Below are positions 1 through 10,700 of a stretch of DNA of 64,000 nucleotides, piece by piece. Position numbers and translations under genes: made by a program. How positions within the stretch are numbered: position 1 is the first letter of the stretch; each line of letters opens with the position of its first letter. The notes beneath the pieces were generated by a model. It had not been told where the DNA came from and ran no database searches. It saw only the letters and a program-made list of their open reading frames with translations. The DNA is from Luethyella okanaganae (GTDB lineage Bacteria > Actinomycetota > Actinomycetes > Actinomycetales > Microbacteriaceae): the NCBI RefSeq assembly GCF_042660285.1, contig NZ_JBHSTP010000001.1:1302001-1366000 (forward strand), read 5' to 3'.

Positions 1-59
1 CAACGCCTCTACACCGCAATAAGCTACTAGCGAATACCGCTTTTGAAGGAGACAAGCGC

Positions 60-1544
60 ATGAGCGAATCCGTCAGCCTGCCGGCACTCGGCGAGAGTGT
101 CACAGAGGGCACGGTCACCCGCTGGCTCAAGAACGTGGGCGACCGCGTCGAAGTCGACGAGCCGCTGCTGGAGGTCTCGACCGACAAGGTCGACACTGAG
201 ATCCCATCGCCCATCGCAGGCGTCGTCGAGGCGATCCTCGTTCAGGAGGATGAGACCGTCGAGGTCGGCACAGCGCTCGTGACCATCGGTGACGGCTCAG
301 ACGCGGTGGGCGCTCCGGCAGCCCCCGCCGCCGAAGCGGCCCCGGTTGCGGCTGCGGAGCCCGTCGTTGCGCCCGAACTGGTCGCCACGGTGCCCGTCGT
401 CGTCGCGCCGCCAGCCCCCATGGCGGCTCCTCCGGCCGCCACCACCGAGCCGGCCGTCACTACCGAGCCGGCTGTCACTACCGAGCCGGCCGCCGCTACC
501 GAGCCGATCGCCGCTACCGAGCCGATCGCCGTACTGCAGCCGATCGCAACTCCTGTTATCGAGCCGGAGCCCGTCGCCACCGTCGCGGCCGAGCCCTCTC
601 CGGCCCAGACTGAGGCGGCCGCCCACACCCCGGGCGCGCACGCCGGAACGGGTGGTTACGTCACCCCGATCGTCCGCAAGCTCGCGAACGAACAGGGTGT
701 CGATCTCTCAACCCTCACCGGCACCGGCGTCGGTGGGCGCATCCGCAAGCAGGATGTGCTCTCGGCCCAGGTTCCGACGGCGACCGCCGAACAGACGGCG
801 CCGACGGCGCATGTGATCGAGGTCTCGCCGCTGCGCGGTACGATCCAGCCGATGTCGCGTCTGCGCAAGGTCGTCGCCGAGAGGGCCGTGGTGTCCATGC
901 AGTCCACGGCGCAACTCACGACAGTCGTGGAGGTCGACGTCACCCGTGTTGCCATGCTCCGCGACAGGGTCAAGGGCGAGTTCCTCGCCAAGACCGGCAA
1001 CAAGCTCTCCTTCCTGCCGTTCTTCGCCCTTGCCGCCGTTGAGGCGCTCAAGGCCTACCCGATCATCAACGCGACCGTCGAGGGGGATTCCATCGTCTAC
1101 CCGGACCACGAGAACCTGAGCATCGCTGTCGACACGGAGCGTGGACTGCTCACACCGGTCGTGCACAACGCGAGCTCGCTCGACCTTGCGGGTCTTGCGG
1201 CGCAGATCGCCGACCTCGCCGCCCGCACGCGTGACAACAAGCTCAAGCCCGATGAGCTCGCAGGGGGGACATTCACCTTGACCAACACCGGTTCGCGTGG
1301 CGCCCTGTTCGACACTCCGCTCGTCTTCTTGCCGCAGGTGGCCATTCTCGGCACGGGAACCGTATCGAAGAAGCCCGTCGTCGTGACCGACAACGGCATC
1401 GACGCGATCTCGATCCGTTCGACCGTGTACCTCGCACTCTCCTACGACCATCGCATCGTCGACGGCGCGGACGCGGCCCGCTTTCTCACGACCGTCAAGG
1501 TCCGTCTCGAGAGCGGTGCGTTCGAGGGCGACCTCGGCATCTAG
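60..1544 (+). CDS. sucB: Dihydrolipoamide acyltransferase (E2)
   Basis: E2 core of the 2-oxo acid dehydrogenase complexes; it transfers the acyl group from lipoamide to CoA in the cytoplasm. One N-terminal lipoyl domain (about 1-77) carries the lipoylated Lys43 in STDKVD. Then come an Ala/Pro/Glu-rich swinging linker (about 80-195), a peripheral subunit-binding domain (about 200-236, YVTPIVRKLA) and the catalytic domain (about 255-494) with DHRIVDG near 463-469. GAAGGAG at 45-51 fixes the start. Actinobacterial E2s often have two or three lipoyl domains; here there is one, and the linker is built from tandem repeats. lipB and lipA just downstream would lipoylate it, and the homodimeric E1 aceE at 55.3 kb is its likely partner, so the aceF/dlaT name is equally defensible. 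The preceding gene (perhaps lpd) lies outside the window. Confidence 0.93.
   Translation: MSESVSLPALGESVTEGTVTRWLKNVGDRVEVDEPLLEVSTDKVDTEIPSPIAGVVEAILVQEDETVEVGTALVTIGDGSDAVGAPAAPAAEAAPVAAAEPVVAPELVATVPVVVAPPAPMAAPPAATTEPAVTTEPAVTTEPAAATEPIAATEPIAVLQPIATPVIEPEPVATVAAEPSPAQTEAAAHTPGAHAGTGGYVTPIVRKLANEQGVDLSTLTGTGVGGRIRKQDVLSAQVPTATAEQTAPTAHVIEVSPLRGTIQPMSRLRKVVAERAVVSMQSTAQLTTVVEVDVTRVAMLRDRVKGEFLAKTGNKLSFLPFFALAAVEALKAYPIINATVEGDSIVYPDHENLSIAVDTERGLLTPVVHNASSLDLAGLAAQIADLAARTRDNKLKPDELAGGTFTLTNTGSRGALFDTPLVFLPQVAILGTGTVSKKPVVVTDNGIDAISIRSTVYLALSYDHRIVDGADAARFLTTVKVRLESGAFEGDLGI
444..533 (+). repeat. 18-bp tandem repeats in sucB linker
   Basis: Five consecutive 18-bp units beginning ACCGAGCC encode TEPAVT/TEPAAA/TEPIAA hexapeptides in the interdomain linker. 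The first three units are nearly identical; the last two share a GATCGCC variant. In-frame repeats of this kind change linker length by slippage. Confidence 0.85.
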
Positions 1545-1573
1545 CCGCCACCTCGCCATCGGACTCCCTCCGT

Positions 1574-3100
1574 TCACGGACCGAAGATCTCACGAAGACG
1601 CCAACCGGCCTCACCCTTGATCATCAAGAGTGGGGCCGGTTCATCGTTGGCCCCGGAAACGCTCTGGCCTTGCCTGGTCGCTGCCACGAGGGCGGCGTTG
1701 CCGTTCCTCTCGACGACCGTCGCCTCTGACAATCCGATCGTCTCGGGCACGGCGTGGGTGTCGTTCTGCTGTGCGCGTCGAATCGCGGCCGAGTCGGCCG
1801 CCGCGAGCGGGGAACCGCTTTCAACGGCATCGTCGAGGCAGATCACCGACGACGAGGCAAAACATTCCACCCGACGTTCCACGAGGGCAGTCGCAGCCGC
1901 TATCGGATCGTCGGCGTTCACAGCGATCGAATAGTCGGCACGACGCGGCGAGCCCGCGAGTCCCGTGTCGCGACCATCCTCTTCATCCTTTCCCCGACCG
2001 GTTCTCCCGTCCACGGCGTCCCGGGCGTCACCGGGAGGGATGAATGTCAGAGCGACGACGATCATCGCGATCGAGAGGCACGCCGCGACGGCGAGCGGTC
2101 GGCGACGCCCATCGAAAAGCCGGCGTGCACGCGATACGAACGCCGCTACCGGACGTGCCTCGAGCACGGCCTCCATCGTGTTCACCATCTCGGAGGGCGC
2201 CGGGAACAGATTCAGGAATCCGCCACCGGATGGGTTCTTTCCTTCTTCGGCGGCGGTTTCGGAACCGGTCCCGCCGCTCTCGACGGACACCGGCCATCGC
2301 GCGGGTGCGATGACCCGAGCCGGCACGCCGGTATTCGGCGATCCAGCCGACCGAGATGTCAATCGCACGGCGAGCGGTCTGGCCATGGCGAATATGCGCC
2401 GCTCGAGATCCGCGGCGAACGGAAGAAAAGGCCGAGCGTTCAGCCGCTCCCGAATCCATGCGGAAAATTCCTCGCGGACGCCGCCGGATACGCTTGCCGG
2501 GTCTACAGCCTGCAACAGTTCGCTCACGAGCGTCGCCATCCGCTCGTAGTCCGCCCGGATGCTCGCCAGCCGTTCCGGGGCGGTCGACGGAGTACCCTGC
2601 GCAGGCAGACGGCGCAGACCGGCGAGGTCGTAGAGGAGCGGCCTGCCGCTCTCGTCGAAGCGGATGGCGGCCAGGCTGAGCGACCCGTGCGCGAATCCCG
2701 CATCGTGCAAGCGTCCGAGCGCAACGACGACCGTCGCCGCGATCGTGACGGCCTCGCCCGCGCGGATGCTGCCACGCTGCTGCACGAGATGCGCGAGGGA
2801 CGGCCCGGACACTCTCTCCGTCACGAGGCACACCCTGCCGTCGGCGACCGAGACGACATCGTGGAGACGCGGAGCCACCCCCGTCGGAACAGCGCACATC
2901 GCCGCGACCTCGGTGTCTATAGAGTCCAGGTCGATCTCCGGCCGGAACACCGTGAGTTCGACGGATGTGCTCTCTCCTGCCTTTCCAGCGGCGTCGATCG
3001 CGAGCGCATACCCGAGATGGACGTCCGCACGATGCCCGGATCTGAGCCTGCGCACCACCCGATAGCCGGCGATCTCCGACAGCTCGGTCACACCGGTCAC
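1574..3100 (-). CDS. Membrane-anchored protein kinase-like protein (probable pseudokinase)
   Basis: About 508 residues, convergent with sucB (29-bp gap). The first 250 residues resemble a bacterial Ser/Thr kinase fold, starting ELSEIAGYRVVRRL. The catalytic loop HRD is replaced by HGS (AHGSLSLAAI), the DFG region reads YDLAG, and no clear VAIK lysine is visible, so phosphotransfer is doubtful. A basic stretch precedes one transmembrane helix (AVAACLSIAMIVVALTF), followed by an extracytoplasmic domain of about 150 residues. This is the layout of actinobacterial receptor-like kinases, with the C-terminus sensing outside the cell. I chose the GTG at 3100 because GGGGAGG lies 8 bases upstream; an in-frame start at 3169 would precede that ribosome binding site and adds an Arg-rich tail. 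A role in signalling or cell-envelope control is inference. Confidence 0.72.
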   Translation of the reverse strand: MTGVTELSEIAGYRVVRRLRSGHRADVHLGYALAIDAAGKAGESTSVELTVFRPEIDLDSIDTEVAAMCAVPTGVAPRLHDVVSVADGRVCLVTERVSGPSLAHLVQQRGSIRAGEAVTIAATVVVALGRLHDAGFAHGSLSLAAIRFDESGRPLLYDLAGLRRLPAQGTPSTAPERLASIRADYERMATLVSELLQAVDPASVSGGVREEFSAWIRERLNARPFLPFAADLERRIFAMARPLAVRLTSRSAGSPNTGVPARVIAPARWPVSVESGGTGSETAAEEGKNPSGGGFLNLFPAPSEMVNTMEAVLEARPVAAFVSRARRLFDGRRRPLAVAACLSIAMIVVALTFIPPGDARDAVDGRTGRGKDEEDGRDTGLAGSPRRADYSIAVNADDPIAAATALVERRVECFASSSVICLDDAVESGSPLAAADSAAIRRAQQNDTHAVPETIGLSEATVVERNGNAALVAATRQGQSVSGANDEPAPLLMIKGEAGWRLREIFGP

Positions 3101-3262
3101 GCCGGTGCCCTCCCCAGCATCAGCCGATGTACCTCTCCGTCGTCGTCTCACCCGGCAATGATCCGTCACGGCCGCCGGTCGTGACGCCGTTCCCGCCCAA
3201 AAGTGGAGAGACGCTCCAGCGCGCCATCTGTGCAGGAGAGGAACGGCCCGTAGACTGTCGGA

Positions 3263-3898
3263 ATGCTCGACTTTGTCGTCGCGGGGCTAAGCGCCAACTC
3301 CGTGCCGTATAGCGAGGGCCTAGACCTTCAGCGCACCATCCATCGTGCCGTTGCCGCGGGCGAACGTCCCGACACCGTCATCTTCCTCGAGCACGAGTCG
3401 GTCTACACCGCCGGCAAACGCACAGAGCCCGACGAACGCCCCACTGACGGAACCCCCGTCATCGACGTCGACCGTGGCGGCAAGATCACCTGGCACGGTC
3501 CCGGTCAGCTCGTCGGATACCCCATCCTCCGCCTTGCGGAACCGATCGACGTCGTCGGATACGTGCGCAGGCTCGAGGGGATCCTCATCGATGTCCTCGC
3601 GGAGTTCGGTGTCACCGGTCACCGTGTCGACGGCCGTTCCGGGGTCTGGGTCGGAGCCGAGGGACTCGAAGAGAAGATCGCGGCGATCGGAATCCGGGTA
3701 GCCGAGGGCGTCACAATGCACGGCTTCGCGCTCAACTGCAGCAATTCCCTCGCCCCGTACAGCACGATCGTGGCGTGCGGCATTCGCGACGCCGGAGTGA
3801 CCACCATGTCACACGTGCTCGGTCACCTCGTCCAGCCCGAGCAGCTCATCGCTCCCATCCAGGCGCGTTTCCTCGCCGAGCTGGCGGTGGCGGCATGA
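3263..3898 (+). CDS. lipB: Octanoyltransferase LipB
   Basis: Transfers octanoate from octanoyl-ACP to lipoyl domains, the first step of lipoate synthesis. The 211 residues have the usual family length. The signature RGGKITWHGPGQLVGYP, catalytic Lys138 (EEKIAAIG) and catalytic Cys172 (VACGI) are all present. lipA follows with an ATGA overlap, so the two are translationally coupled, and the E2 substrate gene lies just upstream. The start lacks a ribosome binding site; TAGACT at 3251-3256 sits 6 bases before ATG, which suggests a leaderless transcript. A pathway link to fabD-fabH-acpP at 59-61 kb (the octanoyl-ACP source) is expected. Confidence 0.96.
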   Translation: MLDFVVAGLSANSVPYSEGLDLQRTIHRAVAAGERPDTVIFLEHESVYTAGKRTEPDERPTDGTPVIDVDRGGKITWHGPGQLVGYPILRLAEPIDVVGYVRRLEGILIDVLAEFGVTGHRVDGRSGVWVGAEGLEEKIAAIGIRVAEGVTMHGFALNCSNSLAPYSTIVACGIRDAGVTTMSHVLGHLVQPEQLIAPIQARFLAELAVAA

Positions 3899-4884
3899 GC
3901 GCCGCCCCCGACGGCCGCCGGATGCTCCGTCTCGAGGTGCGCAACGCGCAGACTCCGATCGAGCGTAAACCCGAGTGGATCAAGACCAGGGCCAAGATGG
4001 GGCCCGAATACCGGCAGCTGCAGGAACTCGTCAAGAGCGAGGATCTGCACACCGTCTGCCAGGAAGCCGGTTGCCCCAACATCTTCGAGTGCTGGGAAGA
4101 CCGGGAGGCGACGTTCCTCATCGGCGGCTCACAATGCACCCGTCGTTGCGACTTCTGTCAGATCGACACGGGCAAACCAGCCGACTACGACACCGACGAG
4201 CCTCGTCGTGTCGCCGAATCGGTGCTCCGCATGCAGCTGCGCTACGCGACCGTCACGGGCGTGGCGCGCGACGACCTCCCCGACGAAGGCTCCTGGCTGT
4301 ACGCGGAGACGATTCGCGAGATCCATCGCCAGTCCCCCGGCACCGGCGTCGAGATCCTCGTGCCAGACTTCTCGGGCAATCCGACGCATCTCGGCGAGGT
4401 CTTCTCGGCCAAGCCGGAAGTTTTCGCACACAATGTCGAGACGGTTCCGCGCATCTTCAAGCGCATCCGCCCGGCGTTCCGTTACGACCGCTCACTTGAC
4501 GTGATCACCCAGGGCCGCAATGCCGGACTCATCACGAAGTCGAACCTCATCCTCGGAATGGGTGAAGAGCGGGAGGAGGTCAGCCAGGCGCTGCGCGACC
4601 TGCACGACGCGGGTACCGACATCATCACCATCACCCAGTATCTGCGGCCGAGCCCACGTCATCTCCCGGTTGCACGCTGGGTGCGCCCCGAGGAGTTCGT
4701 GGAGCTCAAGGAAGAGGCGGAGGGCGTCGGCTTCCTCGGCGTGCTCGCGGGTCCGCTGGTGCGTTCCTCATACCGGGCCGGTAGGCTCTGGGCGCAATCG
4801 ATGCGACACAAGGGCCTCGACATCCCGGAGCAGCTGCGTCACCTCGCCGACGCCTCCCTGGGCTTCGCGCAGGCGGTCTCCTAG
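3895..4884 (+). CDS. lipA: Lipoyl synthase LipA
   Basis: Radical-SAM enzyme that inserts two sulfurs into protein-bound octanoyl groups. It has both Fe-S clusters: the auxiliary cluster Cys55/60/66 (CQEAGCPNIFEC) and the radical SAM cluster Cys81/85/88 (CTRRCDFC). At 329 residues it is of normal length. The ATG at 3895 overlaps the lipB stop (ATGA), typical of coupled translation; longer in-frame starts inside lipB would not align with the family. The C-terminus contains the conserved RSSYRAG region. Confidence 0.97.
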   Translation: MSAAPDGRRMLRLEVRNAQTPIERKPEWIKTRAKMGPEYRQLQELVKSEDLHTVCQEAGCPNIFECWEDREATFLIGGSQCTRRCDFCQIDTGKPADYDTDEPRRVAESVLRMQLRYATVTGVARDDLPDEGSWLYAETIREIHRQSPGTGVEILVPDFSGNPTHLGEVFSAKPEVFAHNVETVPRIFKRIRPAFRYDRSLDVITQGRNAGLITKSNLILGMGEEREEVSQALRDLHDAGTDIITITQYLRPSPRHLPVARWVRPEEFVELKEEAEGVGFLGVLAGPLVRSSYRAGRLWAQSMRHKGLDIPEQLRHLADASLGFAQAVS

Positions 4885-4931
4885 CGGGGAGCGGTCATCC
4901 CGGCCCCGAACAACTCGGTATTCTAGAAACC

Positions 4932-5639
4932 ATGGCACGCAGCACGGACAAGTCATCCGCCACCAAGGAACCAGGTCGCCTCAAGCAGATGTGGCAGGTC
5001 TTCCGGATGACCCGTCGCTACGATTCGAACGCCGTATGGTTCATGGCACTCGGCTTCCTGCTTCCGATCGCGGCGAGCATCGGGCTGGGTCTCTGGCTCG
5101 CCGGAGACAATGGGCTCACGCTCGCGCTGTGGATCATCGCGGGTGTTCTCGGTGGCGTCCTCATCGCCCTGATCATCCTCGGTCGCCGAGCCGAACGTGC
5201 CGCGTACTCGCAGATCGAAGGCCAGCCCGGTGCCGTCGGCGCCGTGCTGCGCAGTTCGTTGCGGCGTGGATGGGTGGGCAGCGAGATGCCGGTGAGCGTC
5301 AACGGCAAGACCCAGGATGCCATCTACCGTGCTGTCGGCCGCGGCGGCGTGGTGCTCATCAGCGAAGGACCCCTGAGCCGCACGGGCAGGATGCTCGAGG
5401 AGGAGAAGCGCAAGGTCGCTCGCGTGCTTCCCAACGTTCCCGTCACCCTCGTCTCGGTCGGCGATGACGACGATGCCGTCGCACTGCACAAGCTCGCCCG
5501 TCGTCTCACCCGCATCAAGCCGATGTTGACCAAGGCCGAGGTTCTCGCCGTGAACAACCGGCTCAGTTCGCTCGGCAACCAGCTGCCGATCCCGAAGGGC
5601 GTCGACCCCTTCAAGGCTCGCCCTCAGCGCGGTCGCTGA
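4932..5639 (+). CDS. DUF4191 membrane protein
   Basis: 235 residues: a cytoplasmic N-terminus rich in charge, two adjacent transmembrane helices (about 37-57 and 63-85) and a soluble C-terminal half containing RRGWVGSEMPVSVNGKTQDAIYRAVGR split by family-conserved glycines. The family is actinobacterial, sits after lipA in mycobacteria as well, and has no established function. TATTCT at 4919-4924, 7 bases before ATG, indicates a leaderless mRNA separate from lipA. The 3' end overlaps the convergent RDD gene by 16 bases. Confidence 0.88.
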   Translation: MARSTDKSSATKEPGRLKQMWQVFRMTRRYDSNAVWFMALGFLLPIAASIGLGLWLAGDNGLTLALWIIAGVLGGVLIALIILGRRAERAAYSQIEGQPGAVGAVLRSSLRRGWVGSEMPVSVNGKTQDAIYRAVGRGGVVLISEGPLSRTGRMLEEEKRKVARVLPNVPVTLVSVGDDDDAVALHKLARRLTRIKPMLTKAEVLAVNNRLSSLGNQLPIPKGVDPFKARPQRGR

Positions 5640-6103
5640 GAGGACGTCGTCCGCGACTTACCACCCGCCGCCCTCCGCGAGCTGATGAGCACCGTTCCCG
5701 CGACCTTGTCGTGGAAGCCGCGCTGGTCCGAATCCCATACGAGGGCGGGAACCACGATCACGAGAAGCATGGTGCGCACGAGCGGACGCCAGACGCCAAC
5801 CCATCCCCCGGTCAGGGGAATCACCCGCAGTCCGACGATCCGGTGGCCGATGCTGCCGCCGATCGTCGGGATGAAGACGAGCTGCATGACGGCGAAGATG
5901 CCGAGCGTCGCCCAGGCGTCATAGTCGAAGAACGCGATGGATGGTACGAGGGCCGTGGCCCAGTCGATGGCTATGCCTCCGATCCGTCGTCCGGCGCGCC
6001 CGACGGATCCGAACCCTTCTTCGGGCAGCCCGAGACGTTCGCCGGGCCACCGGCTCGGGGCGAGCCGGCCGAAAGTCATCCGGTGTTGCTTGGCGGAAGG
6101 CAT
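5624..6103 (-). CDS. RDD family membrane protein
   Basis: About 159 residues. An RDD domain (AGRRIGGIAIDWATALVPS) and three hydrophobic segments are visible, with GGSIGHRIVGLRV typical of the family. The function is not established; some RDD proteins are linked to transport of compatible solutes or ions. I start at ATG 6103 (MPSAKQHRMTFG), where TAAACT at 6111-6116 lies 7 bases upstream on this strand, giving a leaderless mRNA. A start at 6193 would add 30 non-conserved residues and run over the glnA operator region. It is divergent from glnA, an arrangement shared with mycobacteria. Confidence 0.85.
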   Translation of the reverse strand: MPSAKQHRMTFGRLAPSRWPGERLGLPEEGFGSVGRAGRRIGGIAIDWATALVPSIAFFDYDAWATLGIFAVMQLVFIPTIGGSIGHRIVGLRVIPLTGGWVGVWRPLVRTMLLVIVVPALVWDSDQRGFHDKVAGTVLISSRRAAGGKSRTTSSQRPR

Positions 6104-6132
6104 TGGATCCAGTTTATCGGCCGACACCCCGT

Positions 6133-6170
6133 GTAACATGCGTGAAACATAAGCGTCACCGCGGGGAAAC
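6133..6170 (+). promoter_or_regulatory. Two tandem GlnR-type boxes before glnA
   Basis: The sequence reads GTAAC-n6-GAAAC-n6-GTCAC-n6-GAAAC with exact 6-base spacers. This matches the known actinobacterial GlnR consensus gTnAc-n6-GaAAc twice in a row. It lies 71 bases upstream of the glnA start and 30 bases from the RDD start, with a TACCCT -10 candidate at 6181-6186. It predicts nitrogen control of glnA by GlnR. Confidence 0.82.
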
Positions 6171-6240
6171 TCCCCCGTCCTACCCTCAGTCATGGTTGCA
6201 CGGCGCAGCCTTCCGGTTCCAGCCCTTGGAGTAGTCCTAC

Positions 6241-7665
<1,425 letters not shown>

Positions 7666-7683
7666 CCGCCTCGGCACCCGGTC

Positions 7684-7717
7684 GTGGGCCGCGTCTCCTC
7701 CCGGAGGCGCGGCCCAC
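7684..7717. terminator. Bidirectional hairpin between glnA and glnE
   Basis: A 15-bp stem (GTGGGCCGCGTCTCC at 7684-7698 with GGAGGCGCGGCCCAC at 7703-7717, one G-T pair) and a 4-base loop lie between the two convergent genes. There is no long T run, as is common for high-GC terminators. Confidence 0.75.
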
Positions 7718-7739
7718 GCTATTCACGCCAGAGGCCGCA

Positions 7740-10700
7740 CTATCCGGTCGACGGCGCCGAACGCTCATCGACGCCATAGAACTCACGCTCGAAGACGGCC
7801 CTCGCTCGACGGGTCACACCGAGATAGTCCTCCTCGAGGCGGTTGGCCGAACCCGGCGGATAGCTCATGAGCCGCGCGACGCCCTCGAGCTGGGTGCGGT
7901 CGCTCGGCAGCAGGTCCGAGGTCTTGTTGGTCCACAGCGTCATTGCCGAGCGAGCGCGGGAGGCGAACAGCCACGCGGCCCGGAGCGTCGCCGCATCCGA
8001 CTCCGCGACGAGCCCCGACTCCGTCGCAGCACGCAAGGCATCGAGCGTCGATGTCGTGCGGAGGGTTGGAACGGCCGCCCCGTGCTGCAATTGCAGCAGC
8101 TGCACGAACCACTCGACGTCGCTGAGGGAACCACGTCCGAGCTTGAGGTGCCGTTTCGGATCGGCCGCCTGAGGCAAACGTTCGTTCTCGACCCTGGCCT
8201 TGATGCGCTTGACCTCTCGCACTTCGTGAGGGGTGATGCTCCGCGGATAGCGCACGACGTCGGCCGCGGCCTCGAACTCCGCGAGCAGAGCGGGGTCACC
8301 TGCCACTCCACGCGCGCGCAGCAACGCCTGCGCCTCCCAGGTCAGAGACCAGCGGGCGTAGTAGGCCTTGTAGGAGTCGAGCGAGCGGGCGACGGCCCCG
8401 TTCTTGCCCTCTGGGCGCAGACCGATGTCGAGATCGAGCGGAAGCCGACGGTCCTCGGTCAGCCTGTTCAGTTCGGCCACGATGTGCTGCGCGCGGTACT
8501 GCGCCTGCTCCGGCTCGAGACCAACCGCGCGGTAGACGTACATGACGTCGGCGTCCGAGCCGAAGCCGAGCTCCTGTCCGCCGAAACGACCCATGCCGAC
8601 GACGCCGAAAACGATGCCGCCGCCCTCACCGCCGCCCGAGGAGTCCTCGCCGAGTCGGATAGCGTCGAGCACGCCGTTCACATGGTTGGCGGTCACGTCG
8701 CTCAGTCCCTGACCGAGCTCCTCAACCGTGCACAGGTCGAGAATGGCAGAGAACGCCAAGCGCAGCACCTCACGACGACGCGCCGTGCGCAGAACGGTGG
8801 CTGCGGCATCCGGGGTATCGTGGCGGGCGAGCACGGCACGCGTCTCCTCCTGCAGAGCGGCGAGCGAGCGCGGACGGAGCTCGTCCTCGTCTTCGAGCCA
8901 GGCGACGGACTCTGGGATGCGTTCGAGCAGCTCCCCCACGAAACGCGAGCCAGACAGCACCCGCGTCAAGCGTTCGGCGGCGCCGGAGGAATCCCGGAGC
9001 ATACGCAGGAACCAATAGGTCGCCCCGAGGTCGTCGCTCAACCGCCGGAAGGCGAGGAGCCCGTAGTCCGGATCCGCGCCATCGGCGAACCACTGCAACA
9101 TCACCGGCAGGAGATGCCTTTGGATCGTCGCACGTCGGGAGACGCCCGCAGTGAGCGCGGCGATGTGCGCAAGCGCGCCACGCGGATCCCGGAAGCCGAT
9201 GGCGGCGAGTCGCGCCTCCGCCTGAGCACTCGTGAGGTTGAGCCCTTCGGCAGACAGTGCGGCGACCGCGGAGAGGAGCGGCCGGTAGAACAACCGCTCG
9301 TGCAGGCCGCGCACCCGGTGCTTCGTCGCCGTCCAGAGCTCCGTGAGCTGCGCGGAACCCATAGCCAGGCCGGTGGCGCGCGCCAGCACACGACGAGCGT
9401 CGTCGTCGCGTGGCATGAGATGCGTACGGCGCAACCGCGCCAGTTGAAGCCGGTGTTCCATGAGGCGCAGAACACGGTAGTCCTGAGCGAACTCGGCGGC
9501 CTCGACGCGACCGATGTAACCGGCATCCGCCAGTGCGCTCAACGCGGCCAGTGTGCCGGCCTGCCGCACGGTCGGATCGCTCTGCCCATGCACGAGCTGC
9601 AGCAGTTGCACGGTGAACTCGATGTCACGCAGGCCGCCGGGGCCGAGCTTGAGCTGCACCTCGACCTCGGCGTCGGGGATGTTGTCGGTCACGCGTTCCC
9701 GCATACGTTGCACCGACTCGACGAAGTTCTCCCGGGAGGCGCTGCTCCACACCTTCGGTGCGACGGCAGCGACATAGCGCTCGCCCAGACCAGGATCCCC
9801 GGCGAGCGGACGCGCCTTGAGCAGAGCCTGGAACTCCCAGCTCTTCGCCCAGCGCTCGTAGTAGGCGAGGTGGGAGTCGAGGGTGCGCACGAGCGCACCG
9901 TCCTTGCCCTCCGGCCGCAGATTCGGGTCGACCTCCCAGAGCGGCGGCTCGATCGCGGCCTGATCGATGCCGCGCATGGCGAGCACGGCGATACGCGTCG
10001 CGATCTCCACTGCGCGCCCGCTGTCGAGCCCGTAGTCGGCATCGGCTTCGGCCACGAAGATCACGTCGACATCGCTCACGTAGTTGAGCTCGGAGGCACC
10101 CGCCTTGCCCATGCCGATGACGGTGAGCCGAGTCGCGTCGACCTCCGCGGCGGGAAAGAGGCCTGCCGTCGGCGCTCCTGACGCGCTGATGGAACGCCGG
10201 GCGACCCGGATGGACGACTCCAGGGCGGCCCCGGCCAAGTCGGCAAGACAGGCGGCGACGGCGTCGACACCGGCGACCGGATCGTCCTGCTCGAGGTCGT
10301 AGGCCGCGATCCGGGCGAGCCACCAGCGGTAGCGCACCCGCAACCGCTGCCAGGCGGCCTCGTCTCCGCCCGCCTCACCGTGTGGCCCGTCCGCCGCGAC
10401 CACGACCAGGTCCTCCACGAGATACGCCGCGGTGGGGAGAGCCACGAGCGGCTGCGCGATGGCGTCGAGCTGGTCGGAACGCCGGGTGAAGAACTCTGCA
10501 AGACCGCGTGAGGCGCCGAGAACGGTGACAAGACGCGCGGACACCGCGGGGTCCGCGAGAAGCGGCCGAACCTGCCCGGGTGCTGAGCGCAGCAGGCTGG
10601 TGAGGATATCGAGTGCGAAGTCGGCATCCGCAGCACGTGCGAAGGCGGGGAGCAGGACACGTGCCGGCTCCCCCGAGAGCGACGCCAGTTCACGCAGAAG

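Noticed and set aside
1..30. Possible end of an upstream lpd gene
   Set aside because: Too short to identify; several frames have stops.
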